DNA of 64,000 bases from Chryseobacterium joostei (GTDB lineage Bacteria > Bacteroidota > Bacteroidia > Flavobacteriales > Weeksellaceae): positions 744,001 through 808,000 of the forward strand of contig NZ_CP033926.1 of assembly GCF_003815775.1 (NCBI RefSeq). The letters run 5' to 3'. Below are positions 33,301-41,026 of this stretch, in pieces. A model generated the notes under the pieces. That model made no database searches. It was given only the letters and a program-made list of their open reading frames with translations, and was not told where the DNA came from. Each line of letters opens with the position of its first letter. The first letter of the stretch is position 1. Made by a program: the position numbers and the translations under genes.

Positions 33301-33809
33301 TCATTTTCCCACTTTGTGATCAACCAGACCAAAAGCGCGATAAACATAGAAGCCATTGAGTAAACCTCACCTTCTACTGCAGAGAACCAGAATGTATCTG
33401 AGAACGTGAAGCAAAGTGCTCCTACAGCTCCGGCAAATAAAATAGAGATTTCCTGATGTTTCGTAATTTCTTCAAAATCCTTGTTGAGAAGCCTTCTCAC
33501 AAAATGAGTGATCGTCCAAAACAAAAATAAAATAGTCAGCGCACTGAACAATGCAGACATCGCATTAATTACGATGGAATAATTTTCGCCTTTCCCTAAT
33601 GCAAAAATGGCTGCCACGGCACCCACTATCTGAAATAAAGCTGCTCCGGGAGCGTGCGTTACTTCAAGTTTTACTGCAGAAGAAATGTACTCTCCACAAT
33701 CCCAAAAACTGAAATTGGGTTCTATTGTGGACAAGTACGTGAAAAACGCAATGACGAAAATCACCCATCCTAAAACGGTGTTCCATTGCCTAAAAGTCCA
33801 ATTTTTCAT
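30324..33809 (-). CDS. DUF2723-family (GT117-type) large membrane protein, protein O-glycosylation candidate
   Basis: 1161 residues, usual size. The N-terminus WTFRQWNTVLGWVIFVIAFFTYLSTIEPNFSFWDCGEYISSAVKLEVTHAPGAALFQIVGAVAAIFA is diagnostic: the DCGEY acidic motif after TM1 and the HAPGAALF phrase. About 11-13 transmembrane segments follow in the first 680 residues, including a large periplasmic loop. Then comes a long soluble periplasmic part (FVYGDNDTYPVWAIQETERFRDDVKVVNFTLASTPW...) and helical TPR-like repeats at the C-terminus. In Bacteroidetes DUF2723 proteins resemble oligosaccharyl or mannosyl transferases (CAZy GT117), but I do not know a tested substrate. The strong stop hairpin follows 10 bp after the gene. 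Confidence 0.92.
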   Translation of the reverse strand: MKNWTFRQWNTVLGWVIFVIAFFTYLSTIEPNFSFWDCGEYISSAVKLEVTHAPGAALFQIVGAVAAIFALGKGENYSIVINAMSALFSALTILFLFWTITHFVRRLLNKDFEEITKHQEISILFAGAVGALCFTFSDTFWFSAVEGEVYSMASMFIALLVWLITKWENEYKAADSERWIILIFFVLGLSVGVHMMCMLAIPAVCLVYYARNYKFTWKNFIGANLITLGILIVVFKIIFPLIMTMFGRLEIFFVNGLGLPFHSGTIVAFILMVAICYFLIKYARKAKRNIYQTAALSVVFMMIGFSCWMVIPIRANANPPMNLNDPDTAIGMLDYYNREQYGDWPTMYGQNYTAFLDANGIEKNEDGSFKTKKTGEIYEKDEKTGTYRKTGDRFNYVFSKSQVSLMPRMFNEDKDVMANYISMYGAPDFTFNYANEDVADNPQAKQIFDELRGKYEDKSITASDYLKVKPYNLINVQKPSLLQNMDYFISFQNGYYFVRYLMWNYVGRQNDLEGNMESTKGNWISGIPFIDNVNVGSQDKMPAKFKNESTVKFFFLPLILGLIGFFFQLNRDFGRFYALLSLFILTSVGIIFYTGVKPFEPRERDYAMVGSFYAFAIWIGMGAGAILWFLQSKIKSNGANIALGVVLLGVPFMMGFQNYNVHDRSNRYTAYDYAYSVLKSLPKNDILFVYGDNDTYPVWAIQETERFRDDVKVVNFTLASTPWNLDQVKRRTYNAMGIPSQLTHEDYRDGVNDQIYMMKKDDWEGVFSMLKEQGVPDTEFQAFRKYLTQDSLTLKEAINFIKFKSPEKDQLLKMYFGEEKYEKYNILPVNKFILPVNKANALKAGIINKEDLPNVVDQIMITYKGNTLYKNNLILLDLLANFDWKRPINFSSGGVYDSENIFYLNDYLQFDGFSYRLIPVHTPPSVEGDMGRVDPNSLYNVVKNFRWGNFKNLNTHFDETATSNIISYRMSASRAASALALDGQKAKALEILDLAAKEIPAEKYNDPRSLSSIVSGYIIAGQEQKGLQLAEVLKKGIFEEYDYYLSLSKSDQSYLRRQMRTKPMEYSLVVAAVTDAYTKIGQKEKGYAYLVKSIEPIDKKFNAFVKELQQMGKEKAMKESEEVQKITPFYQYLFDVMQPYDSTYSKEKEDQITSAIIKATQ

Positions 33810-33993
33810 AGTATTAAATCAATTATGCGAAAATAAGGCTTTTATATTATTTTATATTGTTTTTAACAAATTTTAAAAAATTGGCTTGGTATTTGCGATT
33901 AAAGTCCTGTTAAAACTGTAAACAGGAAAATAAGTTTTTAAGGAACAGCCTCTGAGAAATCAAACAAAAGTTTAGTAATTATTTATTTTTTTG

Positions 33994-34001
33994 TATTTTT
34001 G
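33994..34001 (+). promoter_or_regulatory. -7 box of the cysteine-synthase-like gene
   Basis: TATTTTTG fits TAnnTTTG, is followed by CAG, and lies 30 bp before the ATG. TTTAG at 33971-33975, about 20 bp upstream, is only an imperfect -33 box. Confidence 0.55.
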
Positions 34002-34031
34002 CAGTCAGATTTTTATTGAAAATAACAAATA

Positions 34032-35069
34032 ATGAGTAATGTTTACGATAATATTCTTGGCCTAGTAGGACACACTCCGATGGTGAAGCTAAATACTGTT
34101 ACAAAAGATATTCCAGCAACCATTTATGCCAAGTTAGAATCATATAATCCTGGACATTCCACCAAAGACCGAATCGCACTTCATATTATAGAGAACGCAG
34201 AGGAGAAAGGCTTATTGAAAGAAGATTCTGTAGTTGTAGAAACTACATCAGGAAACACAGGGTTTTCTATTGCAATGGTATGTATCATCAAGGGATATAA
34301 ATGTATTCTCGCGGTAAGCGACAAAACAAAACCTGAGAAAATTGCTTATCTAAAAGCATTAGGAGCTACTGTTTATATATGTCCTGCCAATGTACCGGCG
34401 GATGATCCAAGATCTTATTATGAAGTAGCGAAAAGAATTGCTTTGGAAACTCCCAATTCTATTTACATCAATCAGTACTTTAATGAACTGAATATTGATG
34501 CCCATTATCAGACCACAGGTCCTGAAATCTGGGAACAGACAGAAGGTAAGATCACTCACCTTTTTGCCTGCACCGGAACAGGAGGTACCTTATCTGGTTC
34601 AGCAAAGTTTTTGAAGGAGAAAAACCCGGATATTAAAATTATTGGGGTGGATGCAGATGGATCTATATTAAAGAGCTATCACGAGACAGGTGAGATTCAC
34701 AAGGAAGATGTACATCCTTATCAGATTGAAGGAATGGGTAAAAACCTTATCCCTTCTGCTCTACTTTTTGACAAGGTAGATGAATTTGTAAGGGTAAATG
34801 ATGAAATGGCTGCCTACAGAACCCGCGAAATAGCTTTGAAAGAAGCCATTATGGGAGGTTATACAACAGGAGCTGTAACACAGGGATTGATGCAGTATGC
34901 ACAGTCTCATGAATTAACAGAAAATGACGTGGTTGTTTTAATATACCCAGACCATGGTTCAAGATACATCACTAAGGTATACAGTGATAAGTGGATGGCC
35001 GAACAAGGGTTTGTTAACAACTGTGTTCACAACTATGACGAAGTCTTCAAGACAGAGTTTATTAAATAG
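34032..35069 (+). CDS. PLP-dependent cysteine-synthase-family enzyme, probable cysteate synthase of sulfonolipid synthesis
   Basis: 345 residues. Fold type II PLP enzyme: GHTPMVKLNTV, PLP lysine in PGHSTKDRIA (Lys45), substrate-binding TSGNTGFS (72-79), phosphate-binding TGTGGTLSG (181-189) and YPDHGSRYITKVYSDKWM at the C-terminus. It resembles CysK/cystathionine-beta-synthase without CBS domains. The next gene on the same strand is an alpha-oxoamine synthase. In Capnocytophaga the capnine pathway uses just such a pair: a PLP enzyme joining O-phosphoserine with sulfite to make cysteate (CapA), and a cysteate acyltransferase (CapB). Chryseobacteria make sulfonolipids (sulfobacins). Cysteate synthase is therefore my preferred role, by context. 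An ordinary cysteine or cystathionine synthase is the alternative. Confidence 0.9.
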   Translation: MSNVYDNILGLVGHTPMVKLNTVTKDIPATIYAKLESYNPGHSTKDRIALHIIENAEEKGLLKEDSVVVETTSGNTGFSIAMVCIIKGYKCILAVSDKTKPEKIAYLKALGATVYICPANVPADDPRSYYEVAKRIALETPNSIYINQYFNELNIDAHYQTTGPEIWEQTEGKITHLFACTGTGGTLSGSAKFLKEKNPDIKIIGVDADGSILKSYHETGEIHKEDVHPYQIEGMGKNLIPSALLFDKVDEFVRVNDEMAAYRTREIALKEAIMGGYTTGAVTQGLMQYAQSHELTENDVVVLIYPDHGSRYITKVYSDKWMAEQGFVNNCVHNYDEVFKTEFIK

Positions 35070-35093
35070 TAACAAATAAAATCACGATATAAT

Positions 35094-35130
35094 AAAGCCT
35101 TTTGCGTGTTCTACAAAAAAGGCTTTTTTA
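35094..35130 (+). terminator. Terminator between the PLP synthase and the oxoamine synthase gene
   Basis: AAAGCCTTTT (35094-35103) and AAAAGGCTTT (35117-35126) form a 10-bp stem with a 13-base loop and a short T run. It lies 20 bp before the next start codon, so read-through may still occur. Confidence 0.7.
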
Positions 35131-35149
35131 CTTAAAAAATTACGATACA

Positions 35150-36424
35150 ATGTTGGATATTTTTGAAAGAATAAAAGAAAATCCAGGACCTCTTGGACAA
35201 TTTGCAGATTATGGAGAAGGATATTTTATTTTCCCAAGATTAGAGGGACCTATCGGCCCTAGAATGCAATTTCAGGGTAGAGAAGTAATTTTCTGGAGTG
35301 CCAATGATTATTTAGGATTATGTAATCATCCTGAAGTAATAGAAGCGGATGCAAAAGCGGCTGCAGAATACGGAATGTTCTATCCTATGGGAGCAAGAGC
35401 GATGTCTGGAGAAACAGATCAGCACCTTCAATTGGAAAGAGAATTGGCAGACTTTGTAAAAAAAGAATCAGCATATTTATTGAATTTCGGTTATCAGGGA
35501 ATGGTTTCTACCATTGATGCCTTGGTAAGCAGAAATGATGTTATTGTGTATGATATGGATTCTCATGCCTGCATCGTGGATGGGGTAAGACTTCATTCCG
35601 GTAAGAGATTTACCTACAAGCACAATGACATGGAAAGCCTTGAAAAGAATCTTCAAAGAGCAACTAAGGTTGCTGAAGAAACCGGAGGAGGTATCCTGGT
35701 AATTACTGAAGGGGTTTTCGGAATGAGAGGTCAGCAGGGAAAAATCAAAGAGATCTGCGAGCTTAAATCCAAATATCAGTTCAGATTGTTGGTAGATGAT
35801 GCTCACGGGTTTGGTACACTTGGTAAAACAGGTGCCGGAGTTGGTGAAGAGCAGGACTGTAATGATCAGATTGATGTATACTTCTCTACTTTTGCTAAAT
35901 CAATGGCTGGTTTCGGAGCATTCCTTGCGGGTGACAAAGAAATCATCAGATACCTTAAATTTAACCTAAGATCACAAATCTTCGCAAAATCTCTTACAAT
36001 GCCAATGGTAATTGGAGGTTTGAAAAGATTGGAGCTATTGAGATCAAGACCTGAGATCAAGGCTAAACTTTGGGAGAATGTTGAAAAATTACAGAGTGGA
36101 TTAAAAGAAAGAGGATTCAACATTGGGGATACCAACACTTGTGTAACCCCGGTAATGATGCAGGGAACTCCTGTAGAAGCTACTCTACTGGTAAAAGACT
36201 TGAGAGAAAATTATGGTATTTTCACCTCCGTGGTGGTATATCCTGTAATTCCTAAGGGAATGATTCTTTTAAGATTAATTCCAACCGCTTCACATACAGA
36301 TGCAGAGATTAATGAAACTCTGGCCGCATTTGAAGGGATTCATGATAAATTAGTAAGTGGTTACTATAAAGATCAGGAACAAAAATTACTACAAGAACAA
36401 GGATTAAGCTTTAAACCAATTTAA
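35150..36424 (+). CDS. Alpha-oxoamine synthase, probable cysteate (or serine) acyltransferase
   Basis: 424 residues from the ATG at 35150. A 16-codon upstream extension overlaps the terminator and is rejected. Fold type I PLP enzyme of the SPT/KBL/ALAS family: EVIFWSANDYLGLCNHPEVIEA, YPMGARAMSGETDQHLQLERELADF, the His stacked on PLP in YDMDSHACIVDG, VDDAHGFGTLGKTG (Asp216) and the PLP lysine in FSTFAKSMAGFGAF (Lys250). It joins an amino acid to an acyl thioester with loss of CO2. Serine gives 3-ketosphinganine; cysteate gives 3-dehydrocapnine. The neighbouring cysteine-synthase-like gene favours cysteate, hence sulfonolipids. Sequence alone cannot separate the two. A strong terminator follows. 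Confidence 0.88.
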   Translation: MLDIFERIKENPGPLGQFADYGEGYFIFPRLEGPIGPRMQFQGREVIFWSANDYLGLCNHPEVIEADAKAAAEYGMFYPMGARAMSGETDQHLQLERELADFVKKESAYLLNFGYQGMVSTIDALVSRNDVIVYDMDSHACIVDGVRLHSGKRFTYKHNDMESLEKNLQRATKVAEETGGGILVITEGVFGMRGQQGKIKEICELKSKYQFRLLVDDAHGFGTLGKTGAGVGEEQDCNDQIDVYFSTFAKSMAGFGAFLAGDKEIIRYLKFNLRSQIFAKSLTMPMVIGGLKRLELLRSRPEIKAKLWENVEKLQSGLKERGFNIGDTNTCVTPVMMQGTPVEATLLVKDLRENYGIFTSVVVYPVIPKGMILLRLIPTASHTDAEINETLAAFEGIHDKLVSGYYKDQEQKLLQEQGLSFKPI

Positions 36425-36444
36425 TCTTTAGAAAAATAAAGAAA

Positions 36445-36480
36445 AAAAAACCACTGATTGATTCAGTGGTTTTTTATTTT
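36445..36480 (+). terminator. Terminator after the oxoamine synthase gene
   Basis: AAAAAACCACTGA (36445-36457) pairs with TCAGTGGTTTTTT (36463-36475) around a five-base loop, followed by TATTTT. It ends the PLP gene pair. Confidence 0.9.
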
Positions 36481-36506
36481 AAAAACTATAAAAGCTATAA
36501 AAACAA

Positions 36507-37385
36507 ATGAAACTTAGGGGTTATATGTTGGGCGTTATGTCAGCCGTTTCCTATGGATTGATTCCAATTTTTATTCTGCCCATCAAGCAGGCTCATTTTT
36601 CAATGGACATTACCCTGTTTTACAGGTTTTCCTTTTCAGCCTTAATGGTGGGCGGATATCTGATGTATTCCAGACAAAATTTTAGGATCAATAAAAAAGA
36701 AGCTTTAATATTAGCAATTCTCGGAATATGCTATGCCCTTTCTTCAGAGTTTTTATTTATAGGATATGATTTTCTTACTGCCGGAATTGCCTCTACTGTT
36801 TTATTTATATATCCCGTCATTGTCGCTTTAATTATGTTTTTCTTTTATAAGGAAAAGCTTAACCGGTTATCTGTAGTTTCTTTACTGCTTGCTTTTGCAG
36901 GGGTAATTGTTTTATGCCTAAAAGAAAATGGACTAGAGATTAATTTTGCAGGCTTGGGAATTGTAATGCTGAGCTCTCTTTTCTATGCACTTTATATGGT
37001 GATCGTCAACAAATCAAACCTTAAGGTGTCAGGATTTAAGCTTACCTTTTACTCTATGCTTTTTACTTCCATGTTCTTTATGACAAAATCTGTGATAGGC
37101 AATGAGTCTTTTGCTATTCCATCAACAGCAATCTTTTTTAACTTTCTTATTTTTGCTTTTCTTACTACGGTTATTTCCAGCCTTTGTCTGGTATATGCCA
37201 TTAAAAATATCGGTTCTACACCAGTTGCCATTTTAGGAGCATTGGAACCGGTGGTTGCTGTAATGGTAAGCGTATTGATATTTCATGAAAATTTCACCAC
37301 CAACTTATTGATCGGTATTACACTAATTCTGCTGGGAGTTATCCTGAATGTTATTTCAGACCGTAAGAAAGTAAGTCATATTTAA
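36507..37385 (+). CDS. EamA/DMT-family transporter
   Basis: 292 residues, two repeats of five transmembrane helices. First EamA repeat: GYMLGVMSAVSYGLIPIFI... FYRFSFSALMVGGYL... ALILAILGICYALSSEFLFIGYDFLTAGIASTVLFIYPVIVALIMFFFYKEKLNRLSVVSLLLAFAGVIVL. Second repeat: GLGIVMLSSLFYALYMVIVNKS... FLIFAFLTTVISSLCLVYAIKNIGSTPVAILGALEPVVAVMVSVLIFHENFTTNLLIGITLILLGVIL. The LEPVVAVMVSVLIFHE motif is typical. These proteins export or import small metabolites; the substrate is unknown. It is separated from the upstream gene by a terminator. Confidence 0.92.
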   Translation: MKLRGYMLGVMSAVSYGLIPIFILPIKQAHFSMDITLFYRFSFSALMVGGYLMYSRQNFRINKKEALILAILGICYALSSEFLFIGYDFLTAGIASTVLFIYPVIVALIMFFFYKEKLNRLSVVSLLLAFAGVIVLCLKENGLEINFAGLGIVMLSSLFYALYMVIVNKSNLKVSGFKLTFYSMLFTSMFFMTKSVIGNESFAIPSTAIFFNFLIFAFLTTVISSLCLVYAIKNIGSTPVAILGALEPVVAVMVSVLIFHENFTTNLLIGITLILLGVILNVISDRKKVSHI

Positions 37386-37767
37386 AAGCTTTTAAATAAA
37401 CTATAAAATGCCCCCGTGTGAAATTTGTTTTCTTCGGGGGCATCTTATTAAGATCAACAATTTTCTGAAAATGGTGTGGCTAACTATTATCTTTTTCTGC
37501 TATCAACCCTTATAAATATTATACTTTCTATTGTAGTATTGGTTATTCCGGCATTGTTTTTTTAATGATATTAGTTTAATATTATATCTGAATTATCACT
37601 ATAGCTAATGAATAGCAAAAAAAATAATTCCTGTAATCGGAAAAATATTTGAAAATAAATTTAACTTTCTGAGATGACAAGATTTATCTCCTTATATTGC
37701 ATCTATCTATTTTAAATAATAATACACCTTTTTCTACAGAAATTTATAGGTGCAATATAGTACACAA
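37386..37767. other. Gene-free region before the polymer-forming-like gene
   Basis: Besides the hairpin at 37408-37443, nothing is recognised. The sequence is AT-rich and I see no complete TTG/TAnnTTTG promoter pair. Confidence 0.6.
37408..37447 (+). terminator. Hairpin after the EamA gene
   Basis: ATGCCCCCG and CGGGGGCAT form a perfect 9-bp GC-rich stem with an 18-base loop, 22 bp after the stop. The T run is weak (CTTATTA). Confidence 0.7.
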
Positions 37768-38517
37768 ATGATGAATGAACTGCAACAACTCACAAAAGAT
37801 CAATTATATAATAAGCTTAAAAACAGGTCTGAAAACTTCAATGCCACTGTTTGTACTGCCTTGGAAAATTCCTTGTTTGATGAGCATACGCTAAATGATG
37901 ATGATCTTTCAGAATTCCTTCAAATGCTGGATGAAGAAACAGCAGAAAAGATAAAAGAAGCCTCCACACAGGTAAATGATGAAGATGATTCTCCCAACAT
38001 TGTTCTTGCAGAAAGCAAAGGTGTAACCACCTCTCTTGACGTAACAACAAAAAATGGAGAAGGATATAAGATTGTTCTCATTGAACATGACATTAATCTA
38101 TCCGGGAACTTATTTATTGAAGAATATGTTGTCCTTATTATAACGGGAAATATAAAAGCTAAAAATATTATAGTTAATGGCTCACTTTACTGCTCAGGAA
38201 ATATTACCTGTAATGTTTTGTTCGGAGCTTCTTCCAATGACAATGAAACCCATGTAGAAAGAAATATTTCTTCTGGACTTATTGCAGAAAACGGCCACTA
38301 TACTGTTGCCAAAGGAAATATTCATTCAAAATATTTGGTCAGTTTTCATAACGAAATAGAAGGAAAATCAGGTCGATTTATTGAAAATCCAACTCTGGAA
38401 AATGCAGATGACATTGAAATGTTAAGCCCTGAAATGATAGATGAACATGGGCATTTTGATGAGGACTCTTTCTTAAATCTTATCAATAATCATCCTATAG
38501 AAGCCTTATTTAAGTAA
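37768..38517 (+). CDS. Acidic protein with polymer-forming (beta-helix-like) central domain
   Basis: 249 residues from the ATG at 37768. A GTG six codons upstream is possible. The N-terminal about 75 residues are helical and acidic. The centre (about 80-190) has short regular strands typical of a left-handed or bactofilin-like helix: LSGNLFIEEYVVLIITGNIKAKNIIVNGSLYCSGNITCNVLFGASS...ERNISSGLIAENGHYTVAKGNIHSKYL, with GN/GS turns every 10-20 residues. This pattern occurs in polymer-forming cytoskeletal proteins and in proteins annotated next to WGR or toxin-immunity genes. No signal peptide. Function unknown. It stands between a transporter and a radical SAM gene on the same strand. Confidence 0.7.
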   Translation: MMNELQQLTKDQLYNKLKNRSENFNATVCTALENSLFDEHTLNDDDLSEFLQMLDEETAEKIKEASTQVNDEDDSPNIVLAESKGVTTSLDVTTKNGEGYKIVLIEHDINLSGNLFIEEYVVLIITGNIKAKNIIVNGSLYCSGNITCNVLFGASSNDNETHVERNISSGLIAENGHYTVAKGNIHSKYLVSFHNEIEGKSGRFIENPTLENADDIEMLSPEMIDEHGHFDEDSFLNLINNHPIEALFK

Positions 38518-38600
38518 CAACAAATCCATATACTTTAAAGACCTGTTTTCTCTCAGCTTATAATCAATGCAAAAAATTTTTTTCTGAAAAAACTTTAGAA

Positions 38601-38608
38601 TAACTTTG
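38601..38608 (+). promoter_or_regulatory. -7 box of the radical SAM gene
   Basis: TAACTTTG matches TAnnTTTG and precedes the TTG start codon by 13 bp, supporting that start. No -33 TTG box at the usual distance. Confidence 0.6.
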
Positions 38609-38621
38609 CAAAAAATTTCTG

Positions 38622-40811
38622 TTGAAAGACCTGCTTCTTATTACCCCGCCTTTTACCCAACTTAACACTCCTTATCCTGCAACTGCTTATATTAAAGGAT
38701 TTTTAAATACTAAAAATATTTCCAGTTATCAAATAGATTTAGGGATAGATGTTATTTTGGAATTATTTTCAAAAGACGGGCTTCAAAAGGTTTTCAGTAA
38801 AGAAATTGATCTTCAGAATATATCCGAAAATTCCCAAAGAATATTTGCCTTAAGAGAAGAATATTTAAAAACCATAGATCAGGTTATTCCTTTTCTACAA
38901 GGTAAAAATCCTACACTCGCCAGACAGATCTGCAGTATGAATTTTCTTCCGGAAGCCTCCCGTTTTAATCAGTTGGATGACATGGAATTTGCTTTTGGAA
39001 ATATGGGTTTGCAAGATAAGGCAAAACACTTGGTAACCCTTTATTTAGAAGACCTATCGGATTATATTGTTGAGAATGTTGATTCAGATTTTGGTTTTAG
39101 CAGATATGCAGAACGCCTTGGAAAAAGTGCCAATTCCTTTGATGAGTTATACTCGAAATTATCTGATCAACAAACATTTATAGATGAGTTTACTTTAAAG
39201 ATTCTTCGTAAAACAGTTGAAGCTGTACAGCCAAAACTGGTTTGCTTTTCAATCCCTTTTCCTGGAAATTTATACTCAGCTTTTCGATGTGCACAGTTTA
39301 TAAAAAAGAATTTCCCTCACATTAAAATAGCAATGGGCGGTGGATTTCCCAATACAGAATTAAGGGAAATTAAAGATCAGAGAGTATTTGAGTTTTTTGA
39401 TTTCATTACCCTTGATGATGGTGAATTACCCCTTGAACTTCTTTGTGAAAACCTAGAATTACAGCCGGAAACAGCAGAATACAAAAGAACATTTTTAATT
39501 GAAAATAAAGAAGTTACTTATAAAAATAATTCTAAAAGACACGATTACAAGCAGGCTGACATCGGAACTCCGGATTATATTGATTTAAAACTAGACCAAT
39601 ATATTTCCGTAATTGAAATCGCCAATCCCATGCATAGCTTATGGAGCGATGGAAGATGGAATAAGCTGACAATGGCTCATGGATGCTACTGGGGAAAATG
39701 TACTTTCTGTGATATTTCCTTGGATTACATTAAAATATATGAACCTATTTCAGCCAAAATTCTGGTAGACAGAATGGAGGAACTGATCCAAACAACAGGT
39801 GAAACCGGATTCCATTTTGTGGATGAAGCTGCACCACCCGCTTTGATGCGTGAAGTGGCACTGGAAATTCTACGAAGAAATCTTGTTGTTACCTGGTGGA
39901 CCAATATTCGTTTTGAAAAAAGCTTCACTAAAGATTTATGCTTTTTATTAAAACTTTCAGGCTGCGTTGCAGTTTCCGGAGGGCTGGAAGTGGCAAGTGA
40001 TCGTCTCTTAAAATTAATTGATAAGGGAATTTCTGTTGAACAAGTGGCCAAGGTGACAAGAAATTTTACCGAAGCCGGAATTATGATCCATGCTTATTTG
40101 ATGTATGGTTATCCGACGCAAACTGTTCAGGAAACTATTGATTCTATGGAAATGATTCGTCAGTTATTTGAGATGGGAATTTTACAAAGTGGCTTTTGGC
40201 ATCAGTTTGCAATGACCGCTCATTCACCTGTCGGACTAAACCCTGAAGAATTTGGAGTTACCCCAATCAAGCAGGAAATTCTATTTGCAAATAATGATAT
40301 TGATTTTACAGACAAAACCGGAATCAATCATGGTAAGTTTAGTTCAGGTTTAAAAAAATCCTTATTCAATTATATGCACGGAATTAATTTCGATCTTCCT
40401 CTTCAGGAATGGTTTGATTTTAAAATTCCGAGAACAACTATTCATCGCGATTATATTCACGACAGTTTACTGGAAGATGAAGATTTTAAATTTAAAGGAA
40501 ATTCAAAAGTTATCTTTTTGACCAAAAATGTAATCGCTGAGAATCGTGTAAAAAATAAAAAGAAATACTCTGGTACATATACGCTTCTTACATTCCACTT
40601 AAAAACCAATATTGTAAAGGTAGAACTGGAAGAAGATAAAGCAACATGGTTAATGAATGTTTTGGAGGAAAACTCTATAGAAAACCAGAAGAAGCCTACA
40701 GTTCAACAACTTAAGACTCAATTTGAGGAAAATTTTGAGGATTTTGAACTATTTTGGTTCTCAAAACCTATGCAGCAATTAAAGGAAAATGGCGTTATTT
40801 TGAGTTTATAA
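38622..40811 (+). CDS. B12-binding-domain radical SAM enzyme, large stand-alone form
   Basis: 729 residues. The start is TTG at 38622 (LLLITPPFTQLNTPYPATAYIKGFL is the usual beginning of the domain). Residues about 1-280 form a cobalamin-binding-type domain with QPKLVCFSIPFPGNLYSAFRCAQFIKKNFPHIKIAMGGGFPN, but no DxHxxG cobalamin ligand motif is seen. The radical SAM core has its cluster motif MAHGCYWGKCTFCDIS with spacing C-X4-C-X2-C (C355, C360, C363) rather than the common C-X3-C-X2-C. FHFVDEAAPPALM and YLMYGYPTQTVQETIDSMEMIRQLF follow the core. The last about 220 residues are a unique domain. No peptide or partner gene is adjacent, so the substrate (methyltransfer, RiPP, lipid) is open. 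Confidence 0.88.
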   Translation: MKDLLLITPPFTQLNTPYPATAYIKGFLNTKNISSYQIDLGIDVILELFSKDGLQKVFSKEIDLQNISENSQRIFALREEYLKTIDQVIPFLQGKNPTLARQICSMNFLPEASRFNQLDDMEFAFGNMGLQDKAKHLVTLYLEDLSDYIVENVDSDFGFSRYAERLGKSANSFDELYSKLSDQQTFIDEFTLKILRKTVEAVQPKLVCFSIPFPGNLYSAFRCAQFIKKNFPHIKIAMGGGFPNTELREIKDQRVFEFFDFITLDDGELPLELLCENLELQPETAEYKRTFLIENKEVTYKNNSKRHDYKQADIGTPDYIDLKLDQYISVIEIANPMHSLWSDGRWNKLTMAHGCYWGKCTFCDISLDYIKIYEPISAKILVDRMEELIQTTGETGFHFVDEAAPPALMREVALEILRRNLVVTWWTNIRFEKSFTKDLCFLLKLSGCVAVSGGLEVASDRLLKLIDKGISVEQVAKVTRNFTEAGIMIHAYLMYGYPTQTVQETIDSMEMIRQLFEMGILQSGFWHQFAMTAHSPVGLNPEEFGVTPIKQEILFANNDIDFTDKTGINHGKFSSGLKKSLFNYMHGINFDLPLQEWFDFKIPRTTIHRDYIHDSLLEDEDFKFKGNSKVIFLTKNVIAENRVKNKKKYSGTYTLLTFHLKTNIVKVELEEDKATWLMNVLEENSIENQKKPTVQQLKTQFEENFEDFELFWFSKPMQQLKENGVILSL

Positions 40812-40943
40812 AAATGTTCTTATTTTTTTCAGGGATTTGAAAGATTCTTGTGATTTCTACTAAAAATAAGAAATAACTATACATCTTGTCATTCCAAAGG
40901 AATCTAAGTGATGATTTTCGGGAGATATTAAATAACAATACAA

Positions 40944-40976
40944 AAAAACCCTTGAAATAATCTTTCAAGGGTTTTT
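40944..40976. terminator. Bidirectional terminator between the radical SAM gene and the secreted-protein gene
   Basis: AAAAACCCTTGAAA and TTTCAAGGGTTTTT form a perfect 14-bp stem around TAATC. Convergent genes lie on both sides. Confidence 0.9.
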
Positions 40977-41026
40977 CTTTTTAAGTTTGGGCTAAATTAT
41001 TCTATTCTTATTGAATATTTTATCAA

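Noticed and set aside
33906..33926. Riboswitch before the cysteine-synthase-like gene
   Set aside because: Only a single small hairpin (CCTGTT/AACAGG) is seen, with none of the conserved core of SAM or other sulfur-linked riboswitches that I know.
35102..35149. A longer start for the oxoamine synthase
   Set aside because: The extension of 16 codons begins inside the terminator stem and has no resemblance to the family N-terminus, which begins at the ATG at 35150.
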